DNA of 64,000 nt from assembly GCA_902634935.1 (NCBI GenBank), contig CACPMF010000003.1:33647-97646 (forward strand). Direction: 5' to 3'. Positions within the stretch are counted from its first letter, which is position 1. Each line of letters opens with the position of its first letter. The notes under the pieces were generated by a model. It saw nothing but the letters and a program-made list of their open reading frames with translations, had not been told where the DNA came from and did not search any database. A program made the translations under genes and the position numbers. The DNA is from an uncultured Pelagibacteraceae bacterium. GTDB taxonomy: Bacteria > Pseudomonadota > Alphaproteobacteria > Pelagibacterales > Pelagibacteraceae. Of this stretch, positions 55,300 through 64,000 are shown in pieces.

Positions 55300-57926
55300 T
55301 ATAAATTTTCTAAGGTTAGTTGTATTTTTTTAGCATCTTTTTCTAGGTTGTTAAAGTTAGATTTTTCTAGTTCAACAATATCTTTTGGAGCTCTATCTAT
55401 AAAACTTTTATTTGACAGTCTGGTATTTATTTTATCCATTTCGTCTTTAATTTTAGAGTGTTTTTTTAATAATGTATCTTTGATAGTTTTAATATCTACA
55501 TCCTGCTCAAAATACATTTTATAAAGCTCACCTTTTATAATTAGGCTTGCAGATGATTTTTTTTGATCTTCTAACAATATGTTTGATATTCTTCCTAACT
55601 TTTTTAACACAATTTCATTTTTTTTGAAAAAATCTTGTGTTTTTGAATTTATATTAGCTAAAGAGATATCAATTAAAGAACCTGGGCTAACTCCTATCTC
55701 GTTTTTAAAGGATCTAATTGATGTAATAATTTCAATTATATTACTTACATCATTATATTCATTGCTTTCTTGAGGTTTTTCCTCACTCCAATTAGCGAAC
55801 ATTAAATAATCACTACTATCTTTATCTAATTTATTATTTAGCCAGATTTCCTCTGTAACAAATGGAATAAATGGATGTAGGATAATCAAGATCTCTCTAA
55901 AAATATATGCAGAGACTTTTTTAACTTCCTCTATAGAGGATTTGTCATCTGAATATAATATTGTTTTTGATAGTTCCAAATACCAATCACAAAAAGAATG
56001 CCAAACAAACTGATAAGCATTTCTTGCAGCTTCATCAAATCTATAATCATTAATATTTTGCTTAATCTGATTATTAATTGAATAATATTCAGATATTATC
56101 CATTTATTTATATTTACCTTTAATTCTTTAGGCTTTTCAATCTCATTAAAATTACAATCATTTTGTTTGAGTAAATTATTTGCATTCCATATTTTATTTA
56201 AAAAATTTCTATACCCTTTTACTCGATCTTCTGAGAGTTTTACGTCTCTACCTGGAGATGCCATTGATAATAATGTAAATCTTAGTGCATCTGCTGAATA
56301 TTTCTCTATTAAATCTAATGGATCAATTACATTTCCTTTAGACTTGGACATTTTCTGTCCCTTTTCATCTCTAACTAAAGCATGAACATAAATATCTTTA
56401 AATGGTTCTTTTTCTAAAAAAGCCATTCCCATCATCATCATTCTGGCTACCCAAAAGAAAATAATATCAAAACCAGTTACTAAAACTGTAGTTGGATAAA
56501 ATTTTTTTAAATATTCAGTTTGATTAGGCCAGCCTAAAGTTGCAAATGGCCATAAACCTGATGAAAACCAAGTATCAAGTACATCTTCATCTCTTTTTAA
56601 CTCAACATCTTTTTTATAATAATTTTTAGCCTCTTTGATTGCTTCTTCTTCAGTATACTCAACAAATACTTTTCCATCTGGACCATACCAAGCAGGTATT
56701 TGATGACCCCACCAAAGTTGTCTCGATACACACCAAGGTTCTATATTGTCCATCCATTGAAAATATGTTTTAGACCAATTTTCAGGAAAAAAATTTGTTG
56801 ATTTATTATTTACAATTTCTTTTGCTTTTATGGATAATTTTTTTGCATCTGCAAACCATTGCTCAGTTAAATAAGGCTCTATAATTGAGTTAGATCTATC
56901 TCCATAAGGAACTTTATTTTTAATATTTTCTTCTTCAACAAAGAAGTTATTTTCTTTTAATTTTTTTAATAATTGTTTCCTTGCTTCAAATCTATCTAAT
57001 CCAATAAATTCTTTTGGTGCATTTTCATTTATTTTTCCATCTTCAGTAAAAACATTTATAATTTCTAAATTATTTCTCTCACCTACTTCATAATCATTAA
57101 AATCATGAGCCGGAGTAATTTTAACAGCTCCTGTTCCTTGTTCTGGGTCGGCATATTCATCTTCTATAATTTTTATTTTTCTTCCAACAAGTGGAATTGT
57201 TACATATTTACCAACAACTTTTTTATATCTTTCATCGCTAGGATTTACTGCAATAGCAGTATCACCCAGCATAGTTTCAGGTCTTGTTGTTGCAATGGTT
57301 ATGAAATCTTTACTATTTTCGATAGGATATCTAATATGATAAAGTTTTGAATTTACCTCTCTTTGATCTACCTCGAGATCAGAAATGGCAGTTTTTAATA
57401 CAGTGTCCCAATTAACTAACTTCTTTGACTTAAAAATTAGATTTTTTTTATATAAATCTACAAAAACTTTTAAAACAGATTTAGATAGATTTTCGTCCAT
57501 AGTGAAAGCATTTCTTGACCAATCACACGAACATCCTAGTTTTTTTAATTGATTAATAATTATATCTCCATATTCTTTTTTCCACTCCCAAACCTTTTCA
57601 ATAAATTTATCTCTACCTAATTCATTTTTTTTAATACCGTCTTTTTCTAACTTTCTTTCAACAAGAGCCTGCGTTGCTATTCCTGCATGATCAGTGCCAG
57701 GTTGCCATAAAGTTTCAAAATTATTCATTCTATGAAATCTTACTAATAAATCCTGAATGGAATTGTTTAAGGCATGACCCATATGTAAACTTCCAGTTAC
57801 ATTTGGTGGAGGAATAACTATTGAAAATTTACTGGTATTTTCTTTAGGTTCAAAAAGTTTATTTTTTTCCCAGTAAGAATAAATCTTATTTTCTACATCG
57901 GTATGGATATATTTATCAGCACTCAT
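55299..57926 (-). CDS. valS: Valyl-tRNA synthetase
   Basis: 875 aa. HIGH-type motif in [16 protein letters not shown], editing domain with [22 protein letters not shown] motif in [15 protein letters not shown], and a C-terminal coiled coil. It charges tRNA-Val. The one-base overlap with ilvD puts valine supply and valine charging in one transcript. Confidence 0.98.
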   Translation of the reverse strand: MSADKYIHTDVENKIYSYWEKNKLFEPKENTSKFSIVIPPPNVTGSLHMGHALNNSIQDLLVRFHRMNNFETLWQPGTDHAGIATQALVERKLEKDGIKKNELGRDKFIEKVWEWKKEYGDIIINQLKKLGCSCDWSRNAFTMDENLSKSVLKVFVDLYKKNLIFKSKKLVNWDTVLKTAISDLEVDQREVNSKLYHIRYPIENSKDFITIATTRPETMLGDTAIAVNPSDERYKKVVGKYVTIPLVGRKIKIIEDEYADPEQGTGAVKITPAHDFNDYEVGERNNLEIINVFTEDGKINENAPKEFIGLDRFEARKQLLKKLKENNFFVEEENIKNKVPYGDRSNSIIEPYLTEQWFADAKKLSIKAKEIVNNKSTNFFPENWSKTYFQWMDNIEPWCVSRQLWWGHQIPAWYGPDGKVFVEYTEEEAIKEAKNYYKKDVELKRDEDVLDTWFSSGLWPFATLGWPNQTEYLKKFYPTTVLVTGFDIIFFWVARMMMMGMAFLEKEPFKDIYVHALVRDEKGQKMSKSKGNVIDPLDLIEKYSADALRFTLLSMASPGRDVKLSEDRVKGYRNFLNKIWNANNLLKQNDCNFNEIEKPKELKVNINKWIISEYYSINNQIKQNINDYRFDEAARNAYQFVWHSFCDWYLELSKTILYSDDKSSIEEVKKVSAYIFREILIILHPFIPFVTEEIWLNNKLDKDSSDYLMFANWSEEKPQESNEYNDVSNIIEIITSIRSFKNEIGVSPGSLIDISLANINSKTQDFFKKNEIVLKKLGRISNILLEDQKKSSASLIIKGELYKMYFEQDVDIKTIKDTLLKKHSKIKDEMDKINTRLSNKSFIDRAPKDIVELEKSNFNNLEKDAKKIQLTLENL

Positions 57927-58047
57927 TAGATGAATATTTTATAAATTAATCATTTCAATAAACAATAATGAAATTAGGATTAAAATTTATAGACTAATCT
58001 AAAAAATCAATTATATAAGGTCATCTATCAAATATTGGATATTTGGT

Positions 58048-58121
58048 GGCAACGTGGCGGAATGGTTACGCAGAGGATTGCAAATCCTTGTATCCCGGTT
58101 CGATTCCGGGCGTTGCCTCCA
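58048..58121 (+). tRNA. tRNA-Cys (GCA)
   Basis: Acceptor arms GGCAACG and CGTTGCC pair. The anticodon loop TTGCAAA gives GCA, the T arm is CCCGGTTCGATTCCGGG, and CCA is encoded. Confidence 0.97.
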
Positions 58122-58170
58122 AAAAAGTTGTTGTGATAAACTAAAAAAAAAGTAAGTTGCAATGTGTCAT

Positions 58171-58246
58171 TCCTCGGTAGCTCAGTTGGTAGAGCAGTTG
58201 ACTGTTAATCAATTGGTCGCAGGTTCGAGTCCTGCCCGAGGAGCCA
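58171..58246 (+). tRNA. tRNA-Asn (GUU)
   Basis: Acceptor arms TCCTCGG and CCGAGGA pair. The anticodon loop in TTGACTGTTAATCAA gives GTT, and CCA is encoded. It is a queuosine-type tRNA and so a substrate of the Tgt enzyme at 7 kb. Confidence 0.97.
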
Positions 58247-58252
58247 ATAAAA

Positions 58253-58624
58253 TTAAACTATTTTTGAAATACTTGGCTGAGAAAGTTGAATATTTTTACC
58301 AAACTTAATTTTTTGATCTTGAGTTAACTCTGAATATACTTTTACCAAAAAATTATAATTTACATTCATATGTCCTTCTTTTGATTTCTCTAAATTTAAA
58401 AGATATTCAGAAAAATCCTCAAAAAAATAATTTATTGGCACTTTCAAATAATTAGACAATTGAAGTAATCTTATAGAACTTACTCCATTTGTGCCTTTCT
58501 CATATTTTTGTATTTGTTGAAATGTTACGTTTATAGCTTTTGCAACCTTTGTTTGTGTTAAACCTAGAGCTAACCTTCTAAGTTTAAGCTTGTTGCCTAA
58601 ATGTTTATTGAAATTATCTTCCAT
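58253..58624 (-). CDS. XRE-family transcriptional regulator
   Basis: 123 aa from the ATG at 58624 with GAGGGG upstream. A helix-turn-helix of the Cro/CI type occupies residues about 10-65 (LKLRRLALGLTQTKVAKAINVTFQQIQKYEKGTNGVSSIRLLQLSNYL). This resembles short alphaproteobacterial XRE proteins. A C-terminal part of about 50 residues follows. It lies 145 bases downstream of aapP on the same strand, so a link to that operon is possible but unproven. Confidence 0.88.
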   Translation of the reverse strand: MEDNFNKHLGNKLKLRRLALGLTQTKVAKAINVTFQQIQKYEKGTNGVSSIRLLQLSNYLKVPINYFFEDFSEYLLNLEKSKEGHMNVNYNFLVKVYSELTQDQKIKFGKNIQLSQPSISKIV

Positions 58625-58769
58625 CAAAGACCCCTCTTTAATTAAAATATAAGTTCGAGTTAATATAAATAGATCATGTATTACAAGAAGATTTTTTTTT
58701 AAAAAATATCCTTTTTTTTAAAATTAAATATCCTGTCAAGTATCTTTTTTACAATATAGCCAATTATTT

Positions 58770-59504
58770 TTAGAGTATCTGGCTTAAAAATAGCTTAGTT
58801 CTATCGTTCTTTGGATTAGCAAAAAATTCATTTGTTGCTGCTTTTTCAACTATCATTCCTTCATCCATAAAGATTACTTCATCTGCAACTTCTTTTGCAA
58901 AACCCATTTCGTGGGTGACAACTATCATCGTCATACCTGCTTTAGCTAAGTTTACCATGGCGTCCAAAACTTCTTTAATCATTTCAGGATCTAAAGCCGA
59001 AGTAGGTTCGTCAAAGAGCATTATTTTTGGCTCCATACATAAAGCTCTTGCTATTGCACATCTTTGTTGTTGTCCTCCTGATAATTGACCAGGAAATTTA
59101 TGTGCTTGATCAGCAATTTGTACCTTTTCTAAGTGTTTCATAGCTAAATCTTCAGCATCTTTTTTTGGCATTTTTTTAACCCAAACAGGAGCAAGAGTAC
59201 AATTATCTAATATAGATAAATGTGGAAATAAATTAAATTGTTGGAAAACCATTCCAACCTCAGCTCTTATCTGTTCAATATTTTTAGTATCTTCTGTAAG
59301 TTCATTACCGTCAACGACAATTGATCCTTGTTGATGTTCCTCTAATCTGTTTATGCATCTAATTAAAGTAGACTTTCCAGAGCCTGATGGTCCACAAACA
59401 ACTATCTTTTTATTTTTTTCAACATTTAAATTAATATTTTTTAGAACCTGGAAATCACCAAACCACTTGTTTACGTCTTTAATTTGAATAATTGTATCTG
59501 ACAT
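58770..59504 (-). CDS. aapP: Amino-acid ABC transporter ATP-binding protein AapP
   Basis: 244 aa. Walker [27 protein letters not shown], signature [14 protein letters not shown], and [13 protein letters not shown], of the polar amino-acid (PAAT) group. Last gene of aapJQMP, one-base overlap with aapM. Confidence 0.95.
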   Translation of the reverse strand: MSDTIIQIKDVNKWFGDFQVLKNINLNVEKNKKIVVCGPSGSGKSTLIRCINRLEEHQQGSIVVDGNELTEDTKNIEQIRAEVGMVFQQFNLFPHLSILDNCTLAPVWVKKMPKKDAEDLAMKHLEKVQIADQAHKFPGQLSGGQQQRCAIARALCMEPKIMLFDEPTSALDPEMIKEVLDAMVNLAKAGMTMIVVTHEMGFAKEVADEVIFMDEGMIVEKAATNEFFANPKNDRTKLFLSQIL

Positions 59505-60946
59505 TATCTCTCTGTTTTATATTTTTCTTCTAAGTTATAACTATATTTACTCATTGCATAGCAAATTATCCAAAATACTACGGCTGCAAAAACATAACCT
59601 TCCATTGAATAACCTAGCCACTTAGGATTTGTTTTTGCCATCTGAAGCATTCCAGCAATTTCTAATAAACCAACCACCAAGATTAATGGAGTATCTTTTA
59701 CTAAAGCTAAAAAAGTATTAGCAATACCAGGGATTACTAATTTTAGTGCCTGAGGTAAAATTACAAATATATGCATCTTCCAATAACCCATTCCTAAAGA
59801 TTTTGCTGCATCGTACTGACCTCGAGGGAGCGCTTGCAGCCCTCCTCTTATAACCTCAGCTACATAGGCCGCTTCAAACAAAGAGATAGCAATTATAACT
59901 CTTACCAATTTATCTAAGAAAAAATCTTCAGGTAGGAACATTGGGAACATAACTGATGACATGAATAAAACAGTTATTAATGGAACCCCTCTCCAAAATT
60001 CAATAAAAACAACTGAGGTATATTTTATAAATGGTAGTTCAGATCTTCTACCTAAAGCTAAAGCCATTCCTACAGGAAAGCAAAAAATTAAACAGAAAAA
60101 CGAAACTATGAAAGTTAAAGCTAAACCGCCCCATGCACCTGTTTCAACCCAATTCAAACCTTCTAATTTACCTAGTTCAACATATTCCTCGGGTAATATG
60201 AAAAGATTTAGAGATAAATAAACAGCTAATGGTACAAAACAAAAATAATATAATTTAAATTTATTTGGTACAAAAAATCCAATAATGATTGCAACAACGC
60301 TTGCAATAATTCCATAAGAAAAATCAAAGAATACTGGACCACCTGAGATAAAAAAGAATATGAATAAGAAAGCAATAATTGGATAAATAACTACATAATA
60401 TAAAGTTAAATATTTTTTGAATTTTTCTGTTGCAAAATACCCTACTGATCCAAGAGCCAATAAAGATATGAAAGATAAATTTATTCTCCACTGCTCTTCG
60501 TTTGGATACAAACCATATATAAATCTTCTCAACCAAACTTTAATATAAGTCCAGCATGCACCGTCACCTGTACAAGCTTCTTTTGAATTGCCCGAAATAT
60601 TTGCATCAATAACAGTCCAGCTTAAAACTGGTGGTATTGATTTTATAATTATAAAGATAATTAATAATGATAGGACAGCGTTAAAATTATTGTTATTAAA
60701 GTTTTTATTAATTTCATCTAATCTTCTTATTCCAGAGTACTCAACCCTAATAAAGTGTAATCCAATAAAACCAATTATTAATGGTAGTAAAAAACTTATA
60801 GATGTAGGCAAAAAACCAGTGGCATTTATTTTGAAGAAAGATGATAAAAATACATCAAAAATACTAATAAATACTAAAGATAATCCTAAAATTAAAAATA
60901 AATTTAAGTTTGATTTATCTGGTTTTAAAAAATTTATATTATTCAT
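59504..60946 (-). CDS. aapM: General L-amino-acid ABC transporter permease AapM
   Basis: 480 aa, long because of extra N-terminal membrane helices, as in the rhizobial AapM. The permease loop is [48 protein letters not shown]. Forms a heterodimer with AapQ. Confidence 0.95.
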   Translation of the reverse strand: MNNINFLKPDKSNLNLFLILGLSLVFISIFDVFLSSFFKINATGFLPTSISFLLPLIIGFIGLHFIRVEYSGIRRLDEINKNFNNNNFNAVLSLLIIFIIIKSIPPVLSWTVIDANISGNSKEACTGDGACWTYIKVWLRRFIYGLYPNEEQWRINLSFISLLALGSVGYFATEKFKKYLTLYYVVIYPIIAFLFIFFFISGGPVFFDFSYGIIASVVAIIIGFFVPNKFKLYYFCFVPLAVYLSLNLFILPEEYVELGKLEGLNWVETGAWGGLALTFIVSFFCLIFCFPVGMALALGRRSELPFIKYTSVVFIEFWRGVPLITVLFMSSVMFPMFLPEDFFLDKLVRVIIAISLFEAAYVAEVIRGGLQALPRGQYDAAKSLGMGYWKMHIFVILPQALKLVIPGIANTFLALVKDTPLILVVGLLEIAGMLQMAKTNPKWLGYSMEGYVFAAVVFWIICYAMSKYSYNLEEKYKTER

Positions 60947-62098
60947 TTATTTTTCTTTGATCGCAATTTTTTTGTTATACCAATTCATTAAAACTGAAAT
61001 TGATAAACTTAATGACAAATAAGTAAGCATTGTTATTGAAACTATTTCTATCGCCTTACCTGTTTGCATTAGTGCAGTTCCAGCAAAAACTAGGACTAGA
61101 TCTGGATATGCAATTGCAGCAGCTAAAGAAGAGTTTTTTGTTAAATTTAAATATTGGTTGGTTGTTGGTGGAATAATTATTCTTAAAGCTTGAGGCATAA
61201 CAACTAATTTTAAAATTTGGTTAGGATTCAAACCAATAGACGCTGCTGCTTCTTTTTGACCTTTACCAACACCCTGTATGCCAGCTCTTACGCATTCAGC
61301 AATAAATGTTGCTGTGTATAAAGATAAAGCTAAAGTTAAAGCAATTAACTCTGGAGGTATTCCTACCCCTCCTTCATAAATATATGATGTTTTTGCTAAC
61401 TTTTTAAGAACAGGTATTTCAAAACTGAGTGAAACACCTCCGATTAAAAAACTTAACAATGGTAGAATAAGTAATAACCCTATTGATATTAAAAATACTG
61501 GTAATTGTTTTCCCTCATTTTCTTGTTTTCTTTTCGCATAATTTTTAATTACAGCAATTGATACTACTGCAGCAATTATTGAATATAAAAAAATATTAAA
61601 ATTTTCCCATATAAAAGCTGGTATAAACAAACCTTTAATTGTTAAATAAAATACTCCCATAATGCTCTCAGTATCTTGGGGTAAAGGCAATGCTCTTAAA
61701 GCTGCAAAATACCAAAAGAAAATTTGTAATAAGAGTGGGATATTTCTAAAAAATTCTACATAGAATGCAGCTGTATTTTTAATTAAGTAATTTGATGATA
61801 ATCTTGCAATACCAACAATCACTCCAATTACAGTTGCCAAAATTATACCGATAACTGAAACTAAAATTGTGTTTAAAAGTCCTACTAAATAAGCTCTAAA
61901 ATATGAGTGTGATCCATCATATTCTATTAAAGAAAATTGAACATCAAATGAGGATTCTTGACTTAAAAAACCATAACCAAAATCAATACCTCGATTTTCC
62001 ATATTGAGCTGAGCATTGTATGAAAAGAAACCAAATATTAATATTACAAATAAAAGTGTTAATAGTTGGGGAGCGATTTTTTTGATATTAAATTTCAC
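60947..62098 (-). CDS. aapQ: General L-amino-acid ABC transporter permease AapQ
   Basis: 383 aa starting at GTG. The long AapQ-type periplasmic segment after helix 1 is present. The permease loop reads ATFIAECVRAGIQGVGKGQKEAAASIGLNPNQILKLVVMPQALRIIIPP. It directly abuts aapM. A terminator separates it from aapJ. Confidence 0.95.
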   Translation of the reverse strand: MKFNIKKIAPQLLTLLFVILIFGFFSYNAQLNMENRGIDFGYGFLSQESSFDVQFSLIEYDGSHSYFRAYLVGLLNTILVSVIGIILATVIGVIVGIARLSSNYLIKNTAAFYVEFFRNIPLLLQIFFWYFAALRALPLPQDTESIMGVFYLTIKGLFIPAFIWENFNIFLYSIIAAVVSIAVIKNYAKRKQENEGKQLPVFLISIGLLLILPLLSFLIGGVSLSFEIPVLKKLAKTSYIYEGGVGIPPELIALTLALSLYTATFIAECVRAGIQGVGKGQKEAAASIGLNPNQILKLVVMPQALRIIIPPTTNQYLNLTKNSSLAAAIAYPDLVLVFAGTALMQTGKAIEIVSITMLTYLSLSLSISVLMNWYNKKIAIKEK

Positions 62099-62112
62099 GA
62101 AGATTTTATAAA

Positions 62113-62142
62113 AAAAAGGGCTAGAAAAATCTAGCCCTTTTT
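62113..62142 (-). terminator. Intrinsic terminator between aapJ and aapQ
   Basis: A perfect 13-base stem (AAAAAGGGCTAGA with its complement) and a 4-base loop; the descending arm ends in a T run on the minus strand. It begins 17 bases after the aapJ stop. Confidence 0.88.
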
Positions 62143-62159
62143 AAGTAATTAATTAGCAA

Positions 62160-63200
62160 TTATCTTGCTGGTGGTACGTAAAGAATTCCACCTTTTGTCC
62201 ATAATTGGTTAGGACCTCTGTCTGGTAAAATTCCAGGAGCAGCAATATTTCTCTCATAGCTTTCTCCGTAGTTACCAACTTGCTTGATGATTCTTAAGCT
62301 CCACTCATTATCTAATCCAAAAGCAGCACCTAATTCACCTTCTGCTCCAACTAATCTTTTAATAGCTGGGTTGTCAGAGGTTTTCATCATGTCAGCGTTA
62401 GCAGACGTAATACCATATTCTTCAGCTTCGATCATAGTGTTTAGTGACCATCTTACGATGTCTTCCCAAACAGAATCACCTTGTCTAACAACTGGGCCTA
62501 AAGGCTCTTTTGATATAGTCTCAGGTAATACCATGTGATCATCTGGATTTGACATTTTTGTTCTTTGTGCAGCAAGACCTGATTTATCTGTAGTGTAAGT
62601 ATCACATCTTCCAGCATCATAAGCAGCAACAACTTCGTCAGCTTTTTCAAAAGCTACTGGCTCATATGAAATTCCTTTAGAATTAAAGAAATCTCTCATA
62701 TTAAGCTCTGTAGTTGTACCAATGTTTGTACATGCGGAAATACCATCTTTGAAATCATTTACTGAATTCATTCCAGAGTTTTTTCTTACCATGAAACCTT
62801 GACCATCATAAAAGTTTACACCAACAAACGTTAAACCAATGTCAGCATCTCTAGACAATGTCCAAGTTGTGTTTCTTGATAATATATCGATCTCTCCAGA
62901 TGTAAGTGCAGTAAATCTTTCTTTAGCACTTAGTGGAGTAAATTTAACTTTACTTGCATCACCTAGTACCGCAGCAGCTACCGCTCTACATACATCAACA
63001 TCAACACCAGTCCAGTTTCCTGCAGCGTCAGCATTAGAAAATCCTGGAAGACCCTGTGAAACACCACATCTCACAAAATCTTTTTTCTGAGTATTTTTAA
63101 GAGTTTTAGATTTCTTAGCGGCCATAGTTTCAGTTGTGAAAGCAAACAGAACTGCAAATACAGCAACTAAAGAAGTCAATTGTTTTACTATTTTAAACAT
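62160..63200 (-). CDS. aapJ: General L-amino-acid-binding protein AapJ
   Basis: 346 aa. Signal peptide (about 1-27, ending TMAAKKSK). The mature protein has VRCGVSQGLPGFSNADAAGNWTGVDVDVCRAVAAAVLGD, LSRNTTWTLSRDADIGLTF and CTNIGTTTELNMRDFF, the AapJ/BztA pattern. Ribosome site AGGAAG upstream. It feeds AapQMP with a broad range of L-amino acids and is likely one of the most expressed genes here. Confidence 0.96.
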   Translation of the reverse strand: MFKIVKQLTSLVAVFAVLFAFTTETMAAKKSKTLKNTQKKDFVRCGVSQGLPGFSNADAAGNWTGVDVDVCRAVAAAVLGDASKVKFTPLSAKERFTALTSGEIDILSRNTTWTLSRDADIGLTFVGVNFYDGQGFMVRKNSGMNSVNDFKDGISACTNIGTTTELNMRDFFNSKGISYEPVAFEKADEVVAAYDAGRCDTYTTDKSGLAAQRTKMSNPDDHMVLPETISKEPLGPVVRQGDSVWEDIVRWSLNTMIEAEEYGITSANADMMKTSDNPAIKRLVGAEGELGAAFGLDNEWSLRIIKQVGNYGESYERNIAAPGILPDRGPNQLWTKGGILYVPPAR

Positions 63201-63223
63201 TATTTCTTCCTCTTGTTATTATT

Positions 63224-63262
63224 TTATTTGTTAACAAATAATTCAAAAGTTAATTTGAATTA
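63224..63262. promoter_or_regulatory. Two adjacent inverted repeats upstream of aapJ
   Basis: 63224-63241 is a perfect 18-base palindrome (TTATTTGTTAACAAATAA). 63239-63262 holds 9-base arms TAATTCAAA and TTTGAATTA around a 6-base centre. They lie 24-62 bases before the aapJ ATG, where an operator would sit. The rest of 63201-63389 shows nothing I can name. Confidence 0.5.
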
Positions 63263-63389
63263 TCATAAGTAAAGCAGAAACAAGGATCTTCATCAATGAT
63301 AATTTAAGCCCACCATTTCTTGTTTATATGAGATTTAAAATTACGAAGTCTATTACAGTTTAATATGAAATAGGAGAAGTATGCAAATA

Positions 63390-63466
63390 TGGCGCGCCCT
63401 GAAGGATTCGAACCTCCGACCCACGGTTTAGAAAACCGTTGCTCTATCCAGCTGAGCTAAGGGCGC
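63390..63466 (-). tRNA. tRNA-Arg (UCU)
   Basis: On the minus strand the acceptor arms GCGCCCT and AGGGCGC pair. The anticodon loop TTTCTAA gives TCT, the T arm contains GGTTCGAATCC, and CCA is encoded. Confidence 0.97.
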
Positions 63467-63492
63467 TTAAATTATGAACGTATAATACAAAA

Positions 63493-64000
63493 TTAATTTT
63501 TGAAAAGGAATTTTTTTATCAAAATTAAAATAGTCAATAATTCAATCCTACCGATAATCATAAATAAGATTAAGGATAATTTGGACATAATATTTATACT
63601 ATAAAAATTAAAATCAGCTAATCCATACATTGATGAATTTACAGTGTTCATAATAGATAAAATTCCTAACTTAAATGAGTTTTCAAATTTTATACCTGAT
63701 ATAGTTAATAAGCTAGAGATAACAAAAAGTGAAATAATAAAAATTAATAAAGTTAAAAAATATTTACTTACATCAGACTTATTTGTGTTTGATTTTAACA
63801 AAGCTACTTTATTCAAATAAATTTGATTTGGTTTAGTGTTTGAAAGTAAATTATTTAATGAGTATTTAAGTAAACCCAATATTTTAATTACTCTTAAACC
63901 TGAGCTTGTAGAAAAAAATGATCCGCCAACTATAACTAAAGTAAGAAAAACAAAGGATAAATTTGACGGTACATTTTCAAAAGAAATACCTAGATTAGAA
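63493..64000 (-). CDS. trkH: Trk potassium uptake protein TrkH, C-terminal part (runs off the window)
   Basis: The frame is open from the window edge to the stop at 63493 (about 169 codons). It contains the fourth pore-loop region VGGSFFSTSSGLRVIKILGLLKYS, corresponding to the G-S-x-x-GG-K/R selectivity segment of TrkH/KtrB. Two further membrane helices follow, with GRIELLTILILIKKFLF at the end. It takes up K+ with a TrkA-type partner, not seen here. A TTG at 63879 is not a real start because homology continues upstream. Confidence 0.88.
   Translation of the reverse strand, partial: SNLGISFENVPSNLSFVFLTLVIVGGSFFSTSSGLRVIKILGLLKYSLNNLLSNTKPNQIYLNKVALLKSNTNKSDVSKYFLTLLIFIISLFVISSLLTISGIKFENSFKLGILSIMNTVNSSMYGLADFNFYSINIMSKLSLILFMIIGRIELLTILILIKKFLFKN

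Noticed and set aside
58628..58769. Poly-T/poly-A runs between aapP and the XRE gene as a terminator or riboswitch
   Set aside because: No stable GC-containing stem could be drawn; the runs look like ordinary AT-rich spacer.

Overview
The window is chromosomal DNA from a streamlined, very AT-rich alphaproteobacterium. The gene content and order point to the SAR11 clade (Candidatus Pelagibacter or a close relative). The evidence is the strong A/T codon bias, genes that abut or overlap almost everywhere, no gene-free stretch longer than about 200 bases, and no insertion sequence, prophage or CRISPR. Alphaproteobacterial blocks are also present: dgt-argS-(SPOR slot)-nagZ-scpAB-tatABC-serS, sdhE/recG/DUF502, aapJQMP, and plcP-agt next to the pho genes. 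The taxonomic call is inference from gene content, because no rRNA lies in the window.

Layout. 1-2.8 kb: cell-wall genes on the minus strand (partial dacC, a degenerate rlpA, mltB) and rarD. 2.9-7 kb: tRNA-Ser, sdhE, recG, a DUF502 membrane protein, an M48 lipoprotein protease and tRNA-Lys. 7-12.2 kb: a minus-strand run tgt-ppi-coaD-gyrA-ssb, in which Tgt lacks its whole zinc site. 12.3-15.8 kb: uvrA and a membrane-only PuuD-like protein. 15.8-26.6 kb: a long minus-strand run with secF-secD-yajC, serS-tatCBA, scpBA, nagZ, a tiny membrane protein where other alphaproteobacteria carry a SPOR protein, argS and dgt. 26.6-28.7 kb: erpA-xth, facing an Ldh2-type dehydrogenase. 28.7-31.9 kb: a zinc locus, znuA divergent from znuC-znuB-zur, with two Zur boxes between them and a long His/Asp tract in ZnuA. 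31.9-34.1 kb: small membrane proteins followed by arsC-aqpS-nudix.

34.1-51.1 kb is a phosphorus island: phoX, ppx-ppk, sixA, then (reading the minus strand) plcP-agt-phoR, an unknown secreted protein, pstS-C-A-B, phoU and phoB, with a diacylglycerol-kinase-like gene divergent from plcP. Repeats of a 7-base half-site (C[T/C]GTAAC or [C/T]TTTAAC) every 11 bases stand before pstS, phoX, plcP, the kinase gene and the arsC operon. I read these as this lineage's PhoB boxes. Together the genes would sense phosphate (PhoR/PhoB/PhoU), import it (PstSCAB), release it from esters (PhoX), store it as polyphosphate (Ppk/Ppx), replace phospholipid by glycolipid (PlcP/Agt) and deal with the arsenate that enters with phosphate (ArsC/AqpS).

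51.1-64 kb: a strongly expressed-looking lysine-rich small protein, an EamA transporter, manC, ilvD, valS, tRNA-Cys, tRNA-Asn, an XRE regulator, the aapJQMP amino-acid ABC transporter, tRNA-Arg and the C-terminal part of trkH. In both pstS-pstC and aapJ-aapQ a strong intrinsic terminator separates the binding-protein gene from the permease genes.
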